Below, in pieces: positions 25,471 to 34,892 of a stretch of DNA of 63,473 bases. The notes under the pieces are model-generated. The model was not told the DNA's origin. It saw only the letters and a program-made list of their open reading frames with translations, and did no database searches. A program made the position numbers and the translations under genes. Source of the stretch: Anaerophilus nitritigenes (GTDB lineage: Bacteria; Bacillota; Clostridia; Peptostreptococcales; Thermotaleaceae); contig NZ_RYYS01000088.1 of assembly GCF_004138215.1 (NCBI RefSeq), positions 1-63,473 of the forward strand, in the 5' to 3' direction. Each line of letters starts with the position of its first letter. Position 1 is the first letter of the stretch.

Positions 25471-27206
25471 TAAAGTACTTCTAATAATTTTTTAATCATA
25501 ACTGCTCCTTCTGCTCTTGATGCAAAATCTTGTGGAGCAAACTCTTTTTTATCTTTTCCTTTAATAATCCCTAATTCATAAGCTGTTCTTACATATTTAC
25601 GTGCCCAAGCACTGATCTTTTTTTCGTCTTTAAATACAAAGGAAGACCTTTTGGTCTGTATATTTTTGTTTTTATTTTCATAAGCTTTTACAATCATCAC
25701 TGCCATTTCTTCTCTTGTAATAAAATCATTTGGATGAAATGCTCCATCTCCCATGCCCTTAATAATTCCATTGTGAAAAGCTGCTTCAATATATGAATTT
25801 TTTTGAGTATTTTTTCTCACATCTTTAAAAATGCCTTTATACGGCTTTATAGAAATTTCTAAAGCATTCACAATAAACTCAGCAAATTCTCCTCTTGTTA
25901 TAAAATCATCTGGCTTATATAGTTTGTTTTTTTTCGGAGATACAATCTCTTTTTCTCCAAGTTCTATAATAAAATCTTTTGCCCAATGATTTTCTATATC
26001 ATAATACATAAAATATCTCATCCAACTATTTTTATCTTTTTCTTCTCCTACTGTTTGGAAACTCCATTTTTTTTCAATCTCCTTACTTTTACCATCTTGA
26101 AATATTATTTTACCTTTTACATGTACATGATATTTTCCGTTTTTTTCTAAAGATTTAGTTGGAATGATCAATATACTATCAGAAAGTTTATCATCATTTT
26201 GTGGAGTATTTAAATAAATTTCTACTAAATTATTGTTTTTATTTTTAAGAGTAGCTTTTTCAATAATTATATCTTTAATATTATTTTTTCCAAAATAAGA
26301 TAAAGATATAGGATACCCTACCTTTCCTTTTTTACTATGTATTCTTAAAGGATTTGGTATTTCTTCATCACTCCATGATAAATCTACATACTTTTGCTCT
26401 TCCATAGGATATACCTTTATTACATCTTCACATTTTTTCTTTCCTCCAAAATTAAAGGTATAATATGTATCTTTTCTTCCATACCCTAGATGAATAAAAT
26501 CTGGATGAATAAAGCTTAATCTATGATAAGGAGCATCTATCAGACCATCAATAGCCTCTTGATAATTTTTTTGTCCGAAAGCTATATTTTCTCCTATATA
26601 GCTTCCCATATATCCAAAAGCTCCTGCTCTTTTATATGGTTCTATTCCTGTAAAACCTTTATCGTTATTAAATTCATTATGAGTCAATTTTTTATTGATA
26701 GACATGTAGTTAGAGTGTGCCATAGCTGAAGCATTTAAATCATCACTTACTTGAAATTCTGGTAATTTTAAAAATTTTCTATATCGATTTAAATAATTTA
26801 TGACTCTTTTTTGTTCATCAGAGGATTCCTGTAATTCTTTGACTGCATTTTTATCGATTGCAAACTGCCAACTTTGAACAATAGGTTTAAATCCTTCTAT
26901 CACAATACGAAGATCTACTTTATAAAATCCTGGAGTTAAATTTTTATCTGATTGATAAAATACAATTTGGTTGTTTTGATCATATTTAGCATCCACTTTT
27001 TTTCCATTGAGCTTCATATCTATTTCTTGTACTTTATGATCATTTACAATCAACTGCATACTAATATTCGGCCTCATTACTAACACATTTATATCTTTAG
27101 GCTGTGGAGGAAAATATCCTATTGTATCTTGTCCATAGCTTATAGATCCCTTGACTCCTATACAGATAAGAAGTATACAAATTATAAAATAAATTTTATT
27201 TTTCAC
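25470..27206 (-). CDS. CAP-domain surface protein with SLH repeats
   Basis: A 578-aa secreted protein. The signal peptide (KNKIYFIICILLICIGVKG) starts from a GTG after AAGGAGGG. A beta-rich segment (40-120) leads into a CAP/SCP domain at about 135-270 (LNRYRKFLKLPEF, AMAHSNYMS, GENIAFG, HRLSFIHPDFIHLGYG). A beta linker follows, then three SLH domains at about 400-578 (HWAKDFIIELGEKEIV, FITRGEFAEFIVNAL, FITREEMAVMIVKAY). SLH domains attach it non-covalently to pyruvylated cell-wall polymer. The role of bacterial CAP domains is not settled. It is monocistronic. Confidence 0.9.
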   Translation of the reverse strand: MKNKIYFIICILLICIGVKGSISYGQDTIGYFPPQPKDINVLVMRPNISMQLIVNDHKVQEIDMKLNGKKVDAKYDQNNQIVFYQSDKNLTPGFYKVDLRIVIEGFKPIVQSWQFAIDKNAVKELQESSDEQKRVINYLNRYRKFLKLPEFQVSDDLNASAMAHSNYMSINKKLTHNEFNNDKGFTGIEPYKRAGAFGYMGSYIGENIAFGQKNYQEAIDGLIDAPYHRLSFIHPDFIHLGYGRKDTYYTFNFGGKKKCEDVIKVYPMEEQKYVDLSWSDEEIPNPLRIHSKKGKVGYPISLSYFGKNNIKDIIIEKATLKNKNNNLVEIYLNTPQNDDKLSDSILIIPTKSLEKNGKYHVHVKGKIIFQDGKSKEIEKKWSFQTVGEEKDKNSWMRYFMYYDIENHWAKDFIIELGEKEIVSPKKNKLYKPDDFITRGEFAEFIVNALEISIKPYKGIFKDVRKNTQKNSYIEAAFHNGIIKGMGDGAFHPNDFITREEMAVMIVKAYENKNKNIQTKRSSFVFKDEKKISAWARKYVRTAYELGIIKGKDKKEFAPQDFASRAEGAVMIKKLLEVL

Positions 27207-27275
27207 AATTATCCCTCCTTATCTATATTGTAATATAAATTCCATAAATTATATCAATTGTCTTTAAATTGTAAT

Positions 27276-27305
27276 AAAAAAACCCCTAAATTAGGGGGTT
27301 TTTTA
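27276..27305 (-). terminator. gdhA terminator
   Basis: AACCCCCTAATTTAGGGGTTTTTTTATT on the minus strand, just after the gdhA stop. Confidence 0.9.
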
Positions 27306-27308
27306 TTT

Positions 27309-28670
27309 TTAGTAAATTCCTTGTGCATACATAGCGTCTACAACTTTAAGGAATCCAGCAATATTTGCACCTGCAACTAAGTTGTATCCAAATCCATATT
27401 CTTCAGCAGCATTCATAGCATTGTCATGGATGCTAACCATAATTTGATGAAGTTTTGCATCTACTTCTTCTGCTGTCCAAGAATATCTCATACTATTTTG
27501 GCTCATTTCAAGAGCTGATACTGCAACTCCACCAGCATTTGCAGCTTTTGATGGTCCTACTAATACTTTATTGTCCATTAAATATTTTATAGCTTCGTTT
27601 GTAGTAGGCATGTTTGCTGCTTCACAAACATATTTAATACCATTTGCAACAATTTGTTTTGCATGTTCAATATGAATATCATTTTGTGTTGCAGCAGGAA
27701 TGATGATATCAACTTTTACATTCCATGGTTTTTCTCCTGGGAAAAACTGTACTCCAAATTTATCTGCATAATCTTGTACTTTATCTCTTCCTGATGTACG
27801 CATTTCTAGTAGATAATTGATTTTTTCTTCAGTTACTACTCCATCTGCATCATATATATATCCATCTGGACCAGAAAGTGTTACAACTTTACCACCTAAC
27901 TCAGCAACCTTTTGGCAAATTCCCCAAGCAACATTTCCAAATCCTGATATTGCAACTGTTTTCCCGTCGAATGTGTCTCCTTCATGCTTTAAGATTTCAT
28001 TACAGAAGTAAGTTACACCAAATCCTGTTGCTTCTGGTCTAATGATACTTCCACCATAAGATCTTCCTTTTCCTGTAATGACACCGTTTTCAAATGCTCC
28101 TCTAATTCTTCTGTAGTGTCCATATAAATATCCAATTTCTCTTGCTCCAACACCAATGTCTCCTGCAGGAACGTCTACATCTGGTCCAATATGTCTATAC
28201 AATTCTGTCATAAAGCTTTCACAGAAGTTTCTAATTTCTCCATCAGATTTTCCTCTTGGATCGAAATCTGAACCACCTTTTCCTCCACCAATTGGAAGAC
28301 CTGTTAGTGAATTTTTAAGAACTTGTTCAAATCCTAAAAACTTAATAATTCCAAGATATACAGAAGGATGTAATCTTAATCCTCCTTTGTAAGGTCCTAT
28401 TGCTCCATTAAATTGGACTCTAAATCCACGATTTACTTGTACATTTCCATTATCGTCCACCCATGGCACTCTAAATACAATTTGTCTTTCTGGTTCAACA
28501 AATCTTTCTAAAATGTTTGCTTTTATGTATTCTGGATGTTTCTCCATAACTGGTGCTAAAGTAGGAAGTACTTCTTCCACCGCTTGAATAAATTCAGGTT
28601 GATCAGCATCTGTCTTTTTTACTTTCTCAATTACCTCATTAATATAATTTTGAGCATTTTGATTTGACAT
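27309..28670 (-). CDS. gdhA: Glutamate dehydrogenase
   Basis: A 453-aa hexameric GDH of the roughly 450-residue class, commonly NADP-specific. The substrate site PIGGGKGGSDFDPRGKS includes the catalytic lysine region, and the Rossmann motif is AISGFGNVAWG. The N-terminal PWVDDNGNVQVNRGFRVQFN fits this class. It interconverts glutamate and 2-oxoglutarate plus ammonia. The hut pathway produces glutamate and ammonia, so the enzymes connect metabolically, although the genes are about 11 kb apart. The promoter has an overlapping inverted repeat that may be an operator. Confidence 0.95.
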   Translation of the reverse strand: MSNQNAQNYINEVIEKVKKTDADQPEFIQAVEEVLPTLAPVMEKHPEYIKANILERFVEPERQIVFRVPWVDDNGNVQVNRGFRVQFNGAIGPYKGGLRLHPSVYLGIIKFLGFEQVLKNSLTGLPIGGGKGGSDFDPRGKSDGEIRNFCESFMTELYRHIGPDVDVPAGDIGVGAREIGYLYGHYRRIRGAFENGVITGKGRSYGGSIIRPEATGFGVTYFCNEILKHEGDTFDGKTVAISGFGNVAWGICQKVAELGGKVVTLSGPDGYIYDADGVVTEEKINYLLEMRTSGRDKVQDYADKFGVQFFPGEKPWNVKVDIIIPAATQNDIHIEHAKQIVANGIKYVCEAANMPTTNEAIKYLMDNKVLVGPSKAANAGGVAVSALEMSQNSMRYSWTAEEVDAKLHQIMVSIHDNAMNAAEEYGFGYNLVAGANIAGFLKVVDAMYAQGIY

Positions 28671-28778
28671 ATTAAAGACCTCCTTAAAAATAAATATATG
28701 ATGTACTTAATCAGAAGAATATGTAGAACAAAATAACTTTTATTCTCTTTTAACTTTTCTAAATAATTCCTCTTTTCC

Positions 28779-28821
28779 ATCACGTTAAGGTGATTATAAC
28801 ATACTCATATATTATTGTAAA
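28779..28821 (-). promoter_or_regulatory. gdhA promoter with overlapping inverted repeat
   Basis: On the minus strand TTTACA (28816-28821), 17-bp spacer, TATAAT (28793-28798). The perfect repeat ATCAC-N6-GTGAT (28779-28794) begins at the end of the -10 box and covers the likely start site, a typical repressor position. Confidence 0.7.
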
Positions 28822-28913
28822 TATACCTCATAAGCAGTCGTTTTTTCTGAATGTTTGGAATTGATAAAATTCAGAACAGATTCTTATTTTTTTATTCTTT
28901 CTAAATATAACTT

Positions 28914-29747
28914 TTATATATTCTTCTTCATTTTTGAGTCCACTATTATTTTTTTTATAAATACGTTTATACTAATAATATTTAAAGCTGTCATATATTC
29001 TACTTCTTTTTTTACTTGTTCTTGAATTTTTAAGGCCAATTTGCCAAGAGTGGTTCCATATATCGCGCATATATCTACATGAATAACTATACCATTTGGA
29101 TAGTTTTTTATATCAATAGCCAATACTTTATAAACTTCTTTTATTTCTTTCACACCATATTGTATCAAATCAAAAATGACTTTATCAGATATTGTATATT
29201 TACCCATATAGCTATAAGTGGGTCTTACTATAGATTTTTCAGATATCTGCATAGAATGATTTTCTCTCTTTCTTAAAATCTTTAAAGGATCTATAAAATA
29301 TCCTGAAAAATCTTTTTTGATTTCAAAAGTTGGTACTGGAATAACATGTTTTCCTAGTTCATGTCTTTGTTTTTTTGCTATTTTTCTTTCTTGTTCTGTA
29401 GAAATTTCTTCTATATATACATACTCATCAATAGAATTAAGCTTTAGATGATTCGCTATTTTTTCCACCATTCTTTTAGAGGTTCCTAGAATTAAAATTC
29501 CTTTTGGTTTTTCATTTTTTATGGTATCTATTACTTCTTGTCTATGATCATCATGGCTAAAAAGAGCTGTCTTTACTGCTGCGATAGAAGTATTTTGCCT
29601 TTTAGCTGATTTTCCTGCAATGATTTTATTTTTCTTAATTAAAAGCCCATCATCTATAATATAATCAATTTTTTTTTCAGAAGCTACTCCAATTGCTCTA
29701 TAGCTTTTTCCTGTTCCACTTGCTCCTACTAAAGCCACTACATTCAT
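28914..29747 (-). CDS. P-loop ATPase fused to Asp23/Gls24 domain
   Basis: A 277-aa two-domain protein. Residues 1-130 form a P-loop NTPase-like fold with Walker A VGASGTGKS at 7-15 and a GILILGTSKRM strand near 85. After a linker, residues 180-270 match the Asp23/Gls24 alkaline-shock fold (SYMGKYTISDKVIFDLIQYGVKEIKEVY, then GIVIHVDICAIYGTTLGKLALKIQEQVK). Asp23 proteins are linked to envelope stress. The joint function with a nucleotide-binding domain is unknown to me. A Fur-like palindrome overlaps its promoter region, hinting at metal or redox control. It diverges from the ferredoxin gene. Confidence 0.75.
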   Translation of the reverse strand: MNVVALVGASGTGKSYRAIGVASEKKIDYIIDDGLLIKKNKIIAGKSAKRQNTSIAAVKTALFSHDDHRQEVIDTIKNEKPKGILILGTSKRMVEKIANHLKLNSIDEYVYIEEISTEQERKIAKKQRHELGKHVIPVPTFEIKKDFSGYFIDPLKILRKRENHSMQISEKSIVRPTYSYMGKYTISDKVIFDLIQYGVKEIKEVYKVLAIDIKNYPNGIVIHVDICAIYGTTLGKLALKIQEQVKKEVEYMTALNIISINVFIKKIIVDSKMKKNI

Positions 29748-29769
29748 ATTCCTTCTCCTTTTTTAAATT

Positions 29770-29788
29770 TAGAATGATTATCATTATA
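29770..29788. promoter_or_regulatory. Fur-like box
   Basis: TAGAATGATTATCATTATA matches 15 of 19 positions of the classical Fur box and contains the perfect palindrome AATGAT-T-ATCATT. On the minus strand it overlaps a TATAAT directly upstream of the P-loop/Asp23 gene. The ferredoxin -35 lies 37 bp away on the other side. Confidence 0.55.
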
Positions 29789-29824
29789 TATTTTTGTTTT
29801 TTAATAGATTTTTTTATTTTTTTA

Positions 29825-29853
29825 TTGTTCAATTATTTTTCTTTTGTTAAAAT
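29825..29853 (+). promoter_or_regulatory. Promoter of the ferredoxin gene
   Basis: TTGTTC (29825-29830), 17-bp spacer, TAAAAT (29848-29853), about 65 bp upstream of the ferredoxin ATG. Confidence 0.6.
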
Positions 29854-29897
29854 ATAAACATCTTAAGAAATTATATAAAAATATCAAATAAAATTGA

Positions 29898-30089
<192 letters not shown>

Positions 30090-30104
30090 TAAGCTTACAT
30101 AAAT

Positions 30105-30134
30105 AATAATGCCCTATACTATAGGGTATTATTA
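30105..30134. terminator. Bidirectional terminator, ferredoxin/MarR
   Basis: AATAAT-G-CCCTATA pairs with TATAGGG-T-ATTATT, then TTTTTTTT on the plus strand. It overlaps the 3' end of the convergent MarR gene. Confidence 0.85.
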
Positions 30135-30583
30135 TTTTTTTTATCTTTTAATAATGTAGTTTGATTGATTTTACTTAAAAATTTAAGAATTGCTTTTTCT
30201 TCATTCAAACTCATATCTTCTAATACAAAGCCTAGTAATTTTTTTTGAATTTCCATAGTCTTTGTACACATTTCTTTTCCTTCTGTTGTAAGCTTTAATA
30301 TATATACTCTTTTATCCTCTTTGCTTTTTTCTTTTACAATATAACCATTTTGTATTAATTTTTTAATAACAGAAGAAATAATACCCCGATCAATCTCTAA
30401 CTCTTCTACTAACTCATAAATTTTGGTATCCTCTTTTTCTTCTATCTTTCTTAAAGTATGAATATCTAATAGAGATAGATTTTCTAATTTACTTCCTATT
30501 TTAAATCCTTTTCTATCGTAAATTAATACTTGATGCATGAGTTTATCAATCATTTTATTGATTTGTGGATAATAATTTGCCAT
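30119..30583 (-). CDS. MarR family transcription regulator
   Basis: A 154-aa winged-helix repressor. The DNA-binding part runs LSLLDIHTLRKIEEKEDTKI, then ELEIDRGIISSVIKKLIQNGYI and the wing KSKEDKRVYILKLT with the usual D-K-R signature. I start at the ATG of MANYYPQINK after AGGTGAT; a GTG three codons earlier overlaps that site. The ligand and targets are unknown. It converges with the ferredoxin gene and lies downstream of etfA only across a terminator. Confidence 0.85.
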   Translation of the reverse strand: MANYYPQINKMIDKLMHQVLIYDRKGFKIGSKLENLSLLDIHTLRKIEEKEDTKIYELVEELEIDRGIISSVIKKLIQNGYIVKEKSKEDKRVYILKLTTEGKEMCTKTMEIQKKLLGFVLEDMSLNEEKAILKFLSKINQTTLLKDKKNNNTL

Positions 30584-30643
30584 TTCTATCACCTAATTTT
30601 TAGTCTGTTGCTATTATATCATCGTTGATCATTTATTACAATA

Positions 30644-30683
30644 AAAAAACGGGTCAACTGTCCTAAAGATCAGTTGCCCGTAA
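30644..30683 (-). terminator. Terminator of the bcd-etfBA operon
   Basis: ACGGGCAACTG pairs with CAGTTGACCCGT around a 10-nt loop, followed by TTTTTTTATTG on the minus strand, 17 bp past etfA. Confidence 0.9.
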
Positions 30684-30699
30684 ATGTTATTAAAAAATA

Positions 30700-31749
30700 T
30701 TATTTTCCTGCTACTTCTTTTAATGCTGCTGCTAAATCATCTGCTCTATCTAATGCATCGATTAATGCAGGAACTACATCATATATATCTCCTACAATAC
30801 CGTAATCTGCAACATCAAAGATTGGAGCATTTGAATTTTTATTAATTGCAATGATGATATCAGACTCTTGCATACCTGCTAAATGTTGGATTGCGCCTGA
30901 AATACCGCAAGCAATGTATAATTGTGGTTTAACAGTTGTTCCTGTTTGACCTACTTGGTGAGAATGATCGATCCATCCAGCATCTACTGTTGCACGAGAT
31001 GCACCAACTACTCCACCTAATTTGTCAGCTAATTGTTTAAGCATTTCAAAACCTTCTGCTTTTCCAAGTCCACGTCCACCAGCTACGATTACATCAGCAT
31101 CTGTTAAAGATACTAATTCTTTAGTTGTTTTTACTATTTCAACAACTTCTGTACGAACATCAGCTTGGTCTAATTTTACATCTAGTTTAATAACTTCGCC
31201 TTTTCTAGATTCGTCTTTAATTGCTTTGTCCATAACTCCAGGTCTTACTGTAGACATTTGTGGTCTATGGTTTGGACAAACGATCGTAGCCATGATATTT
31301 CCACCAAAAGCAGGACGAGTTTGAAGAATTTTTTTGTCTTCTTCATCAATAGCTAATTTTGTACAGTCAGCTGTAAGTCCAGTATCTACTCTAGCAGCAA
31401 TTCTTGGAGCTAAGTCTCTTCCGATATGTGTAGCTCCAACTAAAACGATTTCAGGTTTTACTTCATTGATTGCATCACTAATTACTTTTGTATATCCATC
31501 AGTTGTGAATTTGTCTAATAAATCATGTTCTGCAACATATACTTTTTCTGCGCCATAAGAAATTAACTCTTGAGTTAATCCTTCAATCCCTTTTCCTAAA
31601 ATGATTGCACAAAGCTGTGATCCTGTTTGATCAGCTAATTTTCTACCTTCTCCAAGAAGTTCTATAGCTACAGGCATAATTTTGCCTTCTCTTTGTTCTA
31701 CAAATACCCATACATTTTTGTATGCAGAAGTATCTTTTACTATTGGCAT
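30700..31749 (-). CDS. etfA: Electron transfer flavoprotein alpha subunit
   Basis: A 349-aa EtfA, near the normal length and without an added ferredoxin domain. The C-terminal FAD-binding signature is clear: [13 protein letters not shown] near 240, [26 protein letters not shown] and IIAINKN. The N-terminal half holds the alpha/beta domain. It forms a heterodimer with EtfB and passes electrons between NADH, ferredoxin and the acyl-CoA dehydrogenase. It is the last gene of bcd-etfB-etfA, 30 bp after etfB. Confidence 0.95.
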   Translation of the reverse strand: MPIVKDTSAYKNVWVFVEQREGKIMPVAIELLGEGRKLADQTGSQLCAIILGKGIEGLTQELISYGAEKVYVAEHDLLDKFTTDGYTKVISDAINEVKPEIVLVGATHIGRDLAPRIAARVDTGLTADCTKLAIDEEDKKILQTRPAFGGNIMATIVCPNHRPQMSTVRPGVMDKAIKDESRKGEVIKLDVKLDQADVRTEVVEIVKTTKELVSLTDADVIVAGGRGLGKAEGFEMLKQLADKLGGVVGASRATVDAGWIDHSHQVGQTGTTVKPQLYIACGISGAIQHLAGMQESDIIIAINKNSNAPIFDVADYGIVGDIYDVVPALIDALDRADDLAAALKEVAGK

Positions 31750-31779
31750 AGTATTCCCTCCCGTTTCTATATTATATCA

Positions 31780-32568
31780 CTAGATAATATGTTTTTCTTT
31801 TAAAGCTACTACTAATTTTTCAGTCATATCTTTTACTGAACCATCAAGCATTGTTCCTTTTCCTTTTGGTTGTGGAACAAATGAACGATATACTTTTGTT
31901 GGAGATGCTTTAAGTCCTACTTCTTCTTTTTCAATTCCTAATACATCAAAGTTCCAAACTTTTACTTCTTTTTCTCTAAAAGCATCATAGATTCCTTGTA
32001 CAGACATATATCTTGGTTTATTTAATTCTTTGATTGCAGTTAATAATACTGGAGTTTTTACTTTGATTACTTCATATCCATCTTCTAATTGTCTTTGTAC
32101 ACAAACTTCGTTACCTTTTACTTCAAAGTTTTGTACATAAGTTACTTGTGGGATTCCAAGCCTTTCTCCAATTTGTGGTCCTACTTGAGCTGTATCTCCA
32201 TCAATAGCTTGTCTACCAGCAAATATGATATCATATTCACCCATTTGTCTAATAGCTGCTGCTAATGCATTAGATGTTGCCCATGTGTCCCCACCAGCAA
32301 AAGCTCTATCTGTTAATAAAATTGCTTCATCTGCACCCATAGCTAGACATTCTCTTAACATTTCATCTGCTTGAGGTGGTCCCATTGTAATTACTGTTAC
32401 ATGAACACCTTCTTGTTTGTCTTTTAATGCTAATGCTTCCTCTAATGCATTTGCATCATCTGGATTTAAAATACTTGGAACACCATCACGAATAAGAGTT
32501 CCTTTTACAGGATCTATTTTAACCTCATTTGTATCAGGAACTTGTTTTACGCAAACAATTACCTTCAT
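31780..32568 (-). CDS. etfB: Electron transfer flavoprotein beta subunit
   Basis: A 262-aa EtfB beginning MKVIVCVKQVPDTNEVKIDP. The nucleotide-binding segments are TVITMGPPQADEMLRECLAMG near 57 and IIFAGRQAIDGDTAQVGPQIGERLG near 120. In bifurcating clostridial Etf, this subunit binds the FAD that oxidises NADH. The start follows AGGAGGAG. It sits between bcd and etfA. Confidence 0.95.
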   Translation of the reverse strand: MKVIVCVKQVPDTNEVKIDPVKGTLIRDGVPSILNPDDANALEEALALKDKQEGVHVTVITMGPPQADEMLRECLAMGADEAILLTDRAFAGGDTWATSNALAAAIRQMGEYDIIFAGRQAIDGDTAQVGPQIGERLGIPQVTYVQNFEVKGNEVCVQRQLEDGYEVIKVKTPVLLTAIKELNKPRYMSVQGIYDAFREKEVKVWNFDVLGIEKEEVGLKASPTKVYRSFVPQPKGKGTMLDGSVKDMTEKLVVALKEKHII

Positions 32569-32614
32569 GTTTTCTCCTCCTTTATTTTACCTAGATAGCT
32601 TTTTTCCGAGCTTA

Positions 32615-33754
32615 TTATCTTAATATACTAGCTGCAATAACCATTTTTTGTACTTCTGAAGTACCTTCATAGATTTCAGTGATTTTTGCATCTCTCATCA
32701 TTCTTTCAACTGGATATTCTCTAGTATATCCATATCCACCATGTAATTGAACAGCTTTAGTTGTTACATACATAGCAGTTTCTGCTGCAAATAATTTTGC
32801 CATAGCAGCTTCTTTTGCATAAGGTAATCCTTGAGATTTTCTAAATGCTGCATTATATACTAAATGTCTAGCTGCTTGGATTCTAGTTTCCATATCAGCC
32901 ATTTCAAATTGTAATGCTTGGAATTTAGCAAGTGGCTTACCAAATTGTTGTCTTTCTTTTGTATATTTAATTGTTTCATCCATTGCTCCTTGTGCAATTC
33001 CTAGAGCTTGTGATGCGATACCAATTCTTCCTCCATCAAGAGTTGTCATGGCAACTTTGAATCCTTGTCCTTCTTTTCCAAGAAGATTTTCTTTAGGGAT
33101 TCTGCAGTTTTCAAAAATTAATTCTGTAGTAGCAGATCCTCTGATTCCTAATTTGTCTTCTTTTTTACCAATGCTAAATCCTGGAGTTCCTTTTTCTACG
33201 ATAAATGCACTAATTCCTTTAGTTCCTTTTGAAGCATCAGTCATAGCCATAACTACATAAGTTTCAGCTGTTCCACCATTTGTGATAAAGATTTTTGATC
33301 CATTAAGAATCCACTCATCTCCATCTAACTCTGCTGTAGTTTGTTGTCCTGCTGCATCAGTACCTGCGTTTGGCTCAGTTAAACCAAATGCTCCTAATTT
33401 TTCTCCTTTTGCAAGAGGAACTAAATATTTTTGTTTTTGTTCTTCTGTACCATATTTCATAATTGGCCATGCACATAATGAACTGTGTGCTGAACAAATA
33501 ACTCCTGTTGTACCACAAGCTCTTGAAAGCTCTTCTACAGTAATTGCATAAGCAACTTCGTCAGCTCCTGCTCCACCATATTGTTTTGGAACGAAAGTTC
33601 CTAACATGCTATATCTAGCCATTTTTTCAACTGTTTCCCATGGAAATCTTTCTGTTTCATCTACTTCTGCTGCTAAAGGTTGTACTTCAGTTTCAGCAAA
33701 GCTTCTAACCATCTTTCTAACCATTTCTTGTTCTTTGGTTAATTGAAAATTCAC
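32615..33754 (-). CDS. bcd: Acyl-CoA dehydrogenase (butyryl-CoA dehydrogenase type)
   Basis: A 379-aa short-chain acyl-CoA dehydrogenase. FAD and substrate regions are GAFGLTEPNAGTDAAG near 122 and the catalytic glutamate in IYEGTSEVQKMVIA near the end. The start is a GTG seven bases after GGAGGG; an ATG overlapping it is out of frame and hits TGA. With EtfBA it should reduce crotonyl-CoA or a related enoyl-CoA and conserve energy as reduced ferredoxin. The thiolase, Hbd and crotonase genes often found beside it are absent, so another enoyl-CoA substrate is possible. A Rex-like operator overlaps its promoter. Confidence 0.92.
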   Translation of the reverse strand: MNFQLTKEQEMVRKMVRSFAETEVQPLAAEVDETERFPWETVEKMARYSMLGTFVPKQYGGAGADEVAYAITVEELSRACGTTGVICSAHSSLCAWPIMKYGTEEQKQKYLVPLAKGEKLGAFGLTEPNAGTDAAGQQTTAELDGDEWILNGSKIFITNGGTAETYVVMAMTDASKGTKGISAFIVEKGTPGFSIGKKEDKLGIRGSATTELIFENCRIPKENLLGKEGQGFKVAMTTLDGGRIGIASQALGIAQGAMDETIKYTKERQQFGKPLAKFQALQFEMADMETRIQAARHLVYNAAFRKSQGLPYAKEAAMAKLFAAETAMYVTTKAVQLHGGYGYTREYPVERMMRDAKITEIYEGTSEVQKMVIAASILR

Positions 33755-33784
33755 ATTAATTCCCTCCTCTTTATATTTAAAAAA

Positions 33785-33802
33785 TTGATATTTTTTTCAC
33801 AA
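33785..33802. promoter_or_regulatory. Rex-like operator before bcd
   Basis: On the minus strand TTGTGAAAAAAATATCAA. The left half is a perfect Rex half-site (TTGTGAA); the right half matches 5 of 7. It lies about 10 bp downstream of the bcd -10 box, where a repressor would block initiation. The rex gene is next upstream. Confidence 0.6.
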
Positions 33803-33812
33803 CACCATTACT

Positions 33813-33842
33813 ATATTAGCACAAAACATGCCAATATTTCAA
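33813..33842 (-). promoter_or_regulatory. Promoter of bcd-etfBA
   Basis: TTGAAA (33837-33842), 18-bp spacer, TAATAT (33813-33818) with an extended TGC directly upstream of the -10. Confidence 0.65.
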
Positions 33843-34072
33843 TAACAATTATCAATTTTATGTATTACTTTATTTTTCAATTTTTATATTATTTTTGAAA
33901 AATATTGCATATACCTTAGCAATATAAACATATACCCTATGTCCATTTACAAGTTTATAACATTTTTAAAATTTTTGCAATATTGATAATTTATTATTTC
34001 ATTGGATATTTTATACACATTTTCCCTTTAAATAGATTAATTTGGATAGTGTCCTGTTTTTACAGCAAAAAA
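33843..34072. other. Intergenic AT-rich stretch between bcd promoter and rex
   Basis: About 230 bp with long A/T runs and no open frame, hairpin or RNA motif that I can support. The whole bcd-rex gap is about 470 bp, including the promoter and the rex terminator. Confidence 0.5.
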
Positions 34073-34113
34073 TAAAAAGGGTATGTACGTAAAATTGTAC
34101 ATATCCTTCTTAT
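34073..34113 (-). terminator. rex terminator
   Basis: AAGGATATGTAC pairs with GTACATACCCTT around an 8-nt loop, then TTTTTATTTTTT on the minus strand. Confidence 0.8.
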
Positions 34114-34225
34114 TTTTTATTAAATATACTAGTTCCCATTGTTAATTCCATATCAATTCGTCTTATTTCTTATACACTGTTCATTTTTTGATACAATTTT
34201 TACAATTTATTTCTATACAAAATCA

Positions 34226-34864
34226 CTATTCATCTCTATGCTTTAATAAAAAAGATAAGGTATATAAACTTTCACTTAAATGTACATTTTCTAACATAAT
34301 ATTCTCTGGTACATCTAAATCTGTAGGTGCAAAGTTCCAAATTCCTTTTATATTACTCTTTACTAATCTCTGTGCTACATCTTGTGCTTGTTCCTTATTT
34401 GTACAAATAATTCCAATATCAATATCTTGATCCTTTATGTACTGTTCCATTTCATCTGAATCCATAATCTCAATATCTCTAATTTTTAAGCCTATTAATT
34501 TAGGATTGATATCAAACATTGCCATAGGAACAAATCCAGATTTTCCAAAATTTGTATAGTTAGCAATTGCCTGTCCTAAATTTCCTGCTCCTATAATGAT
34601 GGTTTTATATATTGTATCTAATCCTAGTATTTTCCCAATTTCTTCATAAAGAGCAGCTACATTATATCCATATCCTTGTTGCCCAAAGCCTCCAAAATTA
34701 TTAAGATCCTGCCTAATTTGAGAAGCAGTAAACCCAATAATTTTACTAAGCTCCCTAGAAGAAATTCGATGAATATTTTTTTCTAATAATTCTGATAAGT
34801 ATCTTCTATATTTAGGGAGTCTTCTAATCACCGCCATTGATATTTTTGTGTTTCCTTTTTGCAT
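34226..34864 (-). CDS. rex: Redox-sensing repressor Rex
   Basis: A 212-aa NADH/NAD+ sensor, standard length. The N-terminal winged helix covers residues 1-80 (RISSRELSKIIGFTASQIRQDLNNFGGFGQQGYGY) and the Rossmann domain starts at TIIIGAGNLGQAIANY near 88. A domain-swapped C-terminal helix follows. High NADH releases Rex from DNA. Its likely target bcd-etfBA is the next unit on the same strand. The pairing with the divergent ABC-F gene resembles the ydiF-rex neighbourhood of Bacillus. Confidence 0.95.
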   Translation of the reverse strand: MQKGNTKISMAVIRRLPKYRRYLSELLEKNIHRISSRELSKIIGFTASQIRQDLNNFGGFGQQGYGYNVAALYEEIGKILGLDTIYKTIIIGAGNLGQAIANYTNFGKSGFVPMAMFDINPKLIGLKIRDIEIMDSDEMEQYIKDQDIDIGIICTNKEQAQDVAQRLVKSNIKGIWNFAPTDLDVPENIMLENVHLSESLYTLSFLLKHRDE

Positions 34865-34892
34865 ATGGATCCTCCCTTATCTATATATTATT

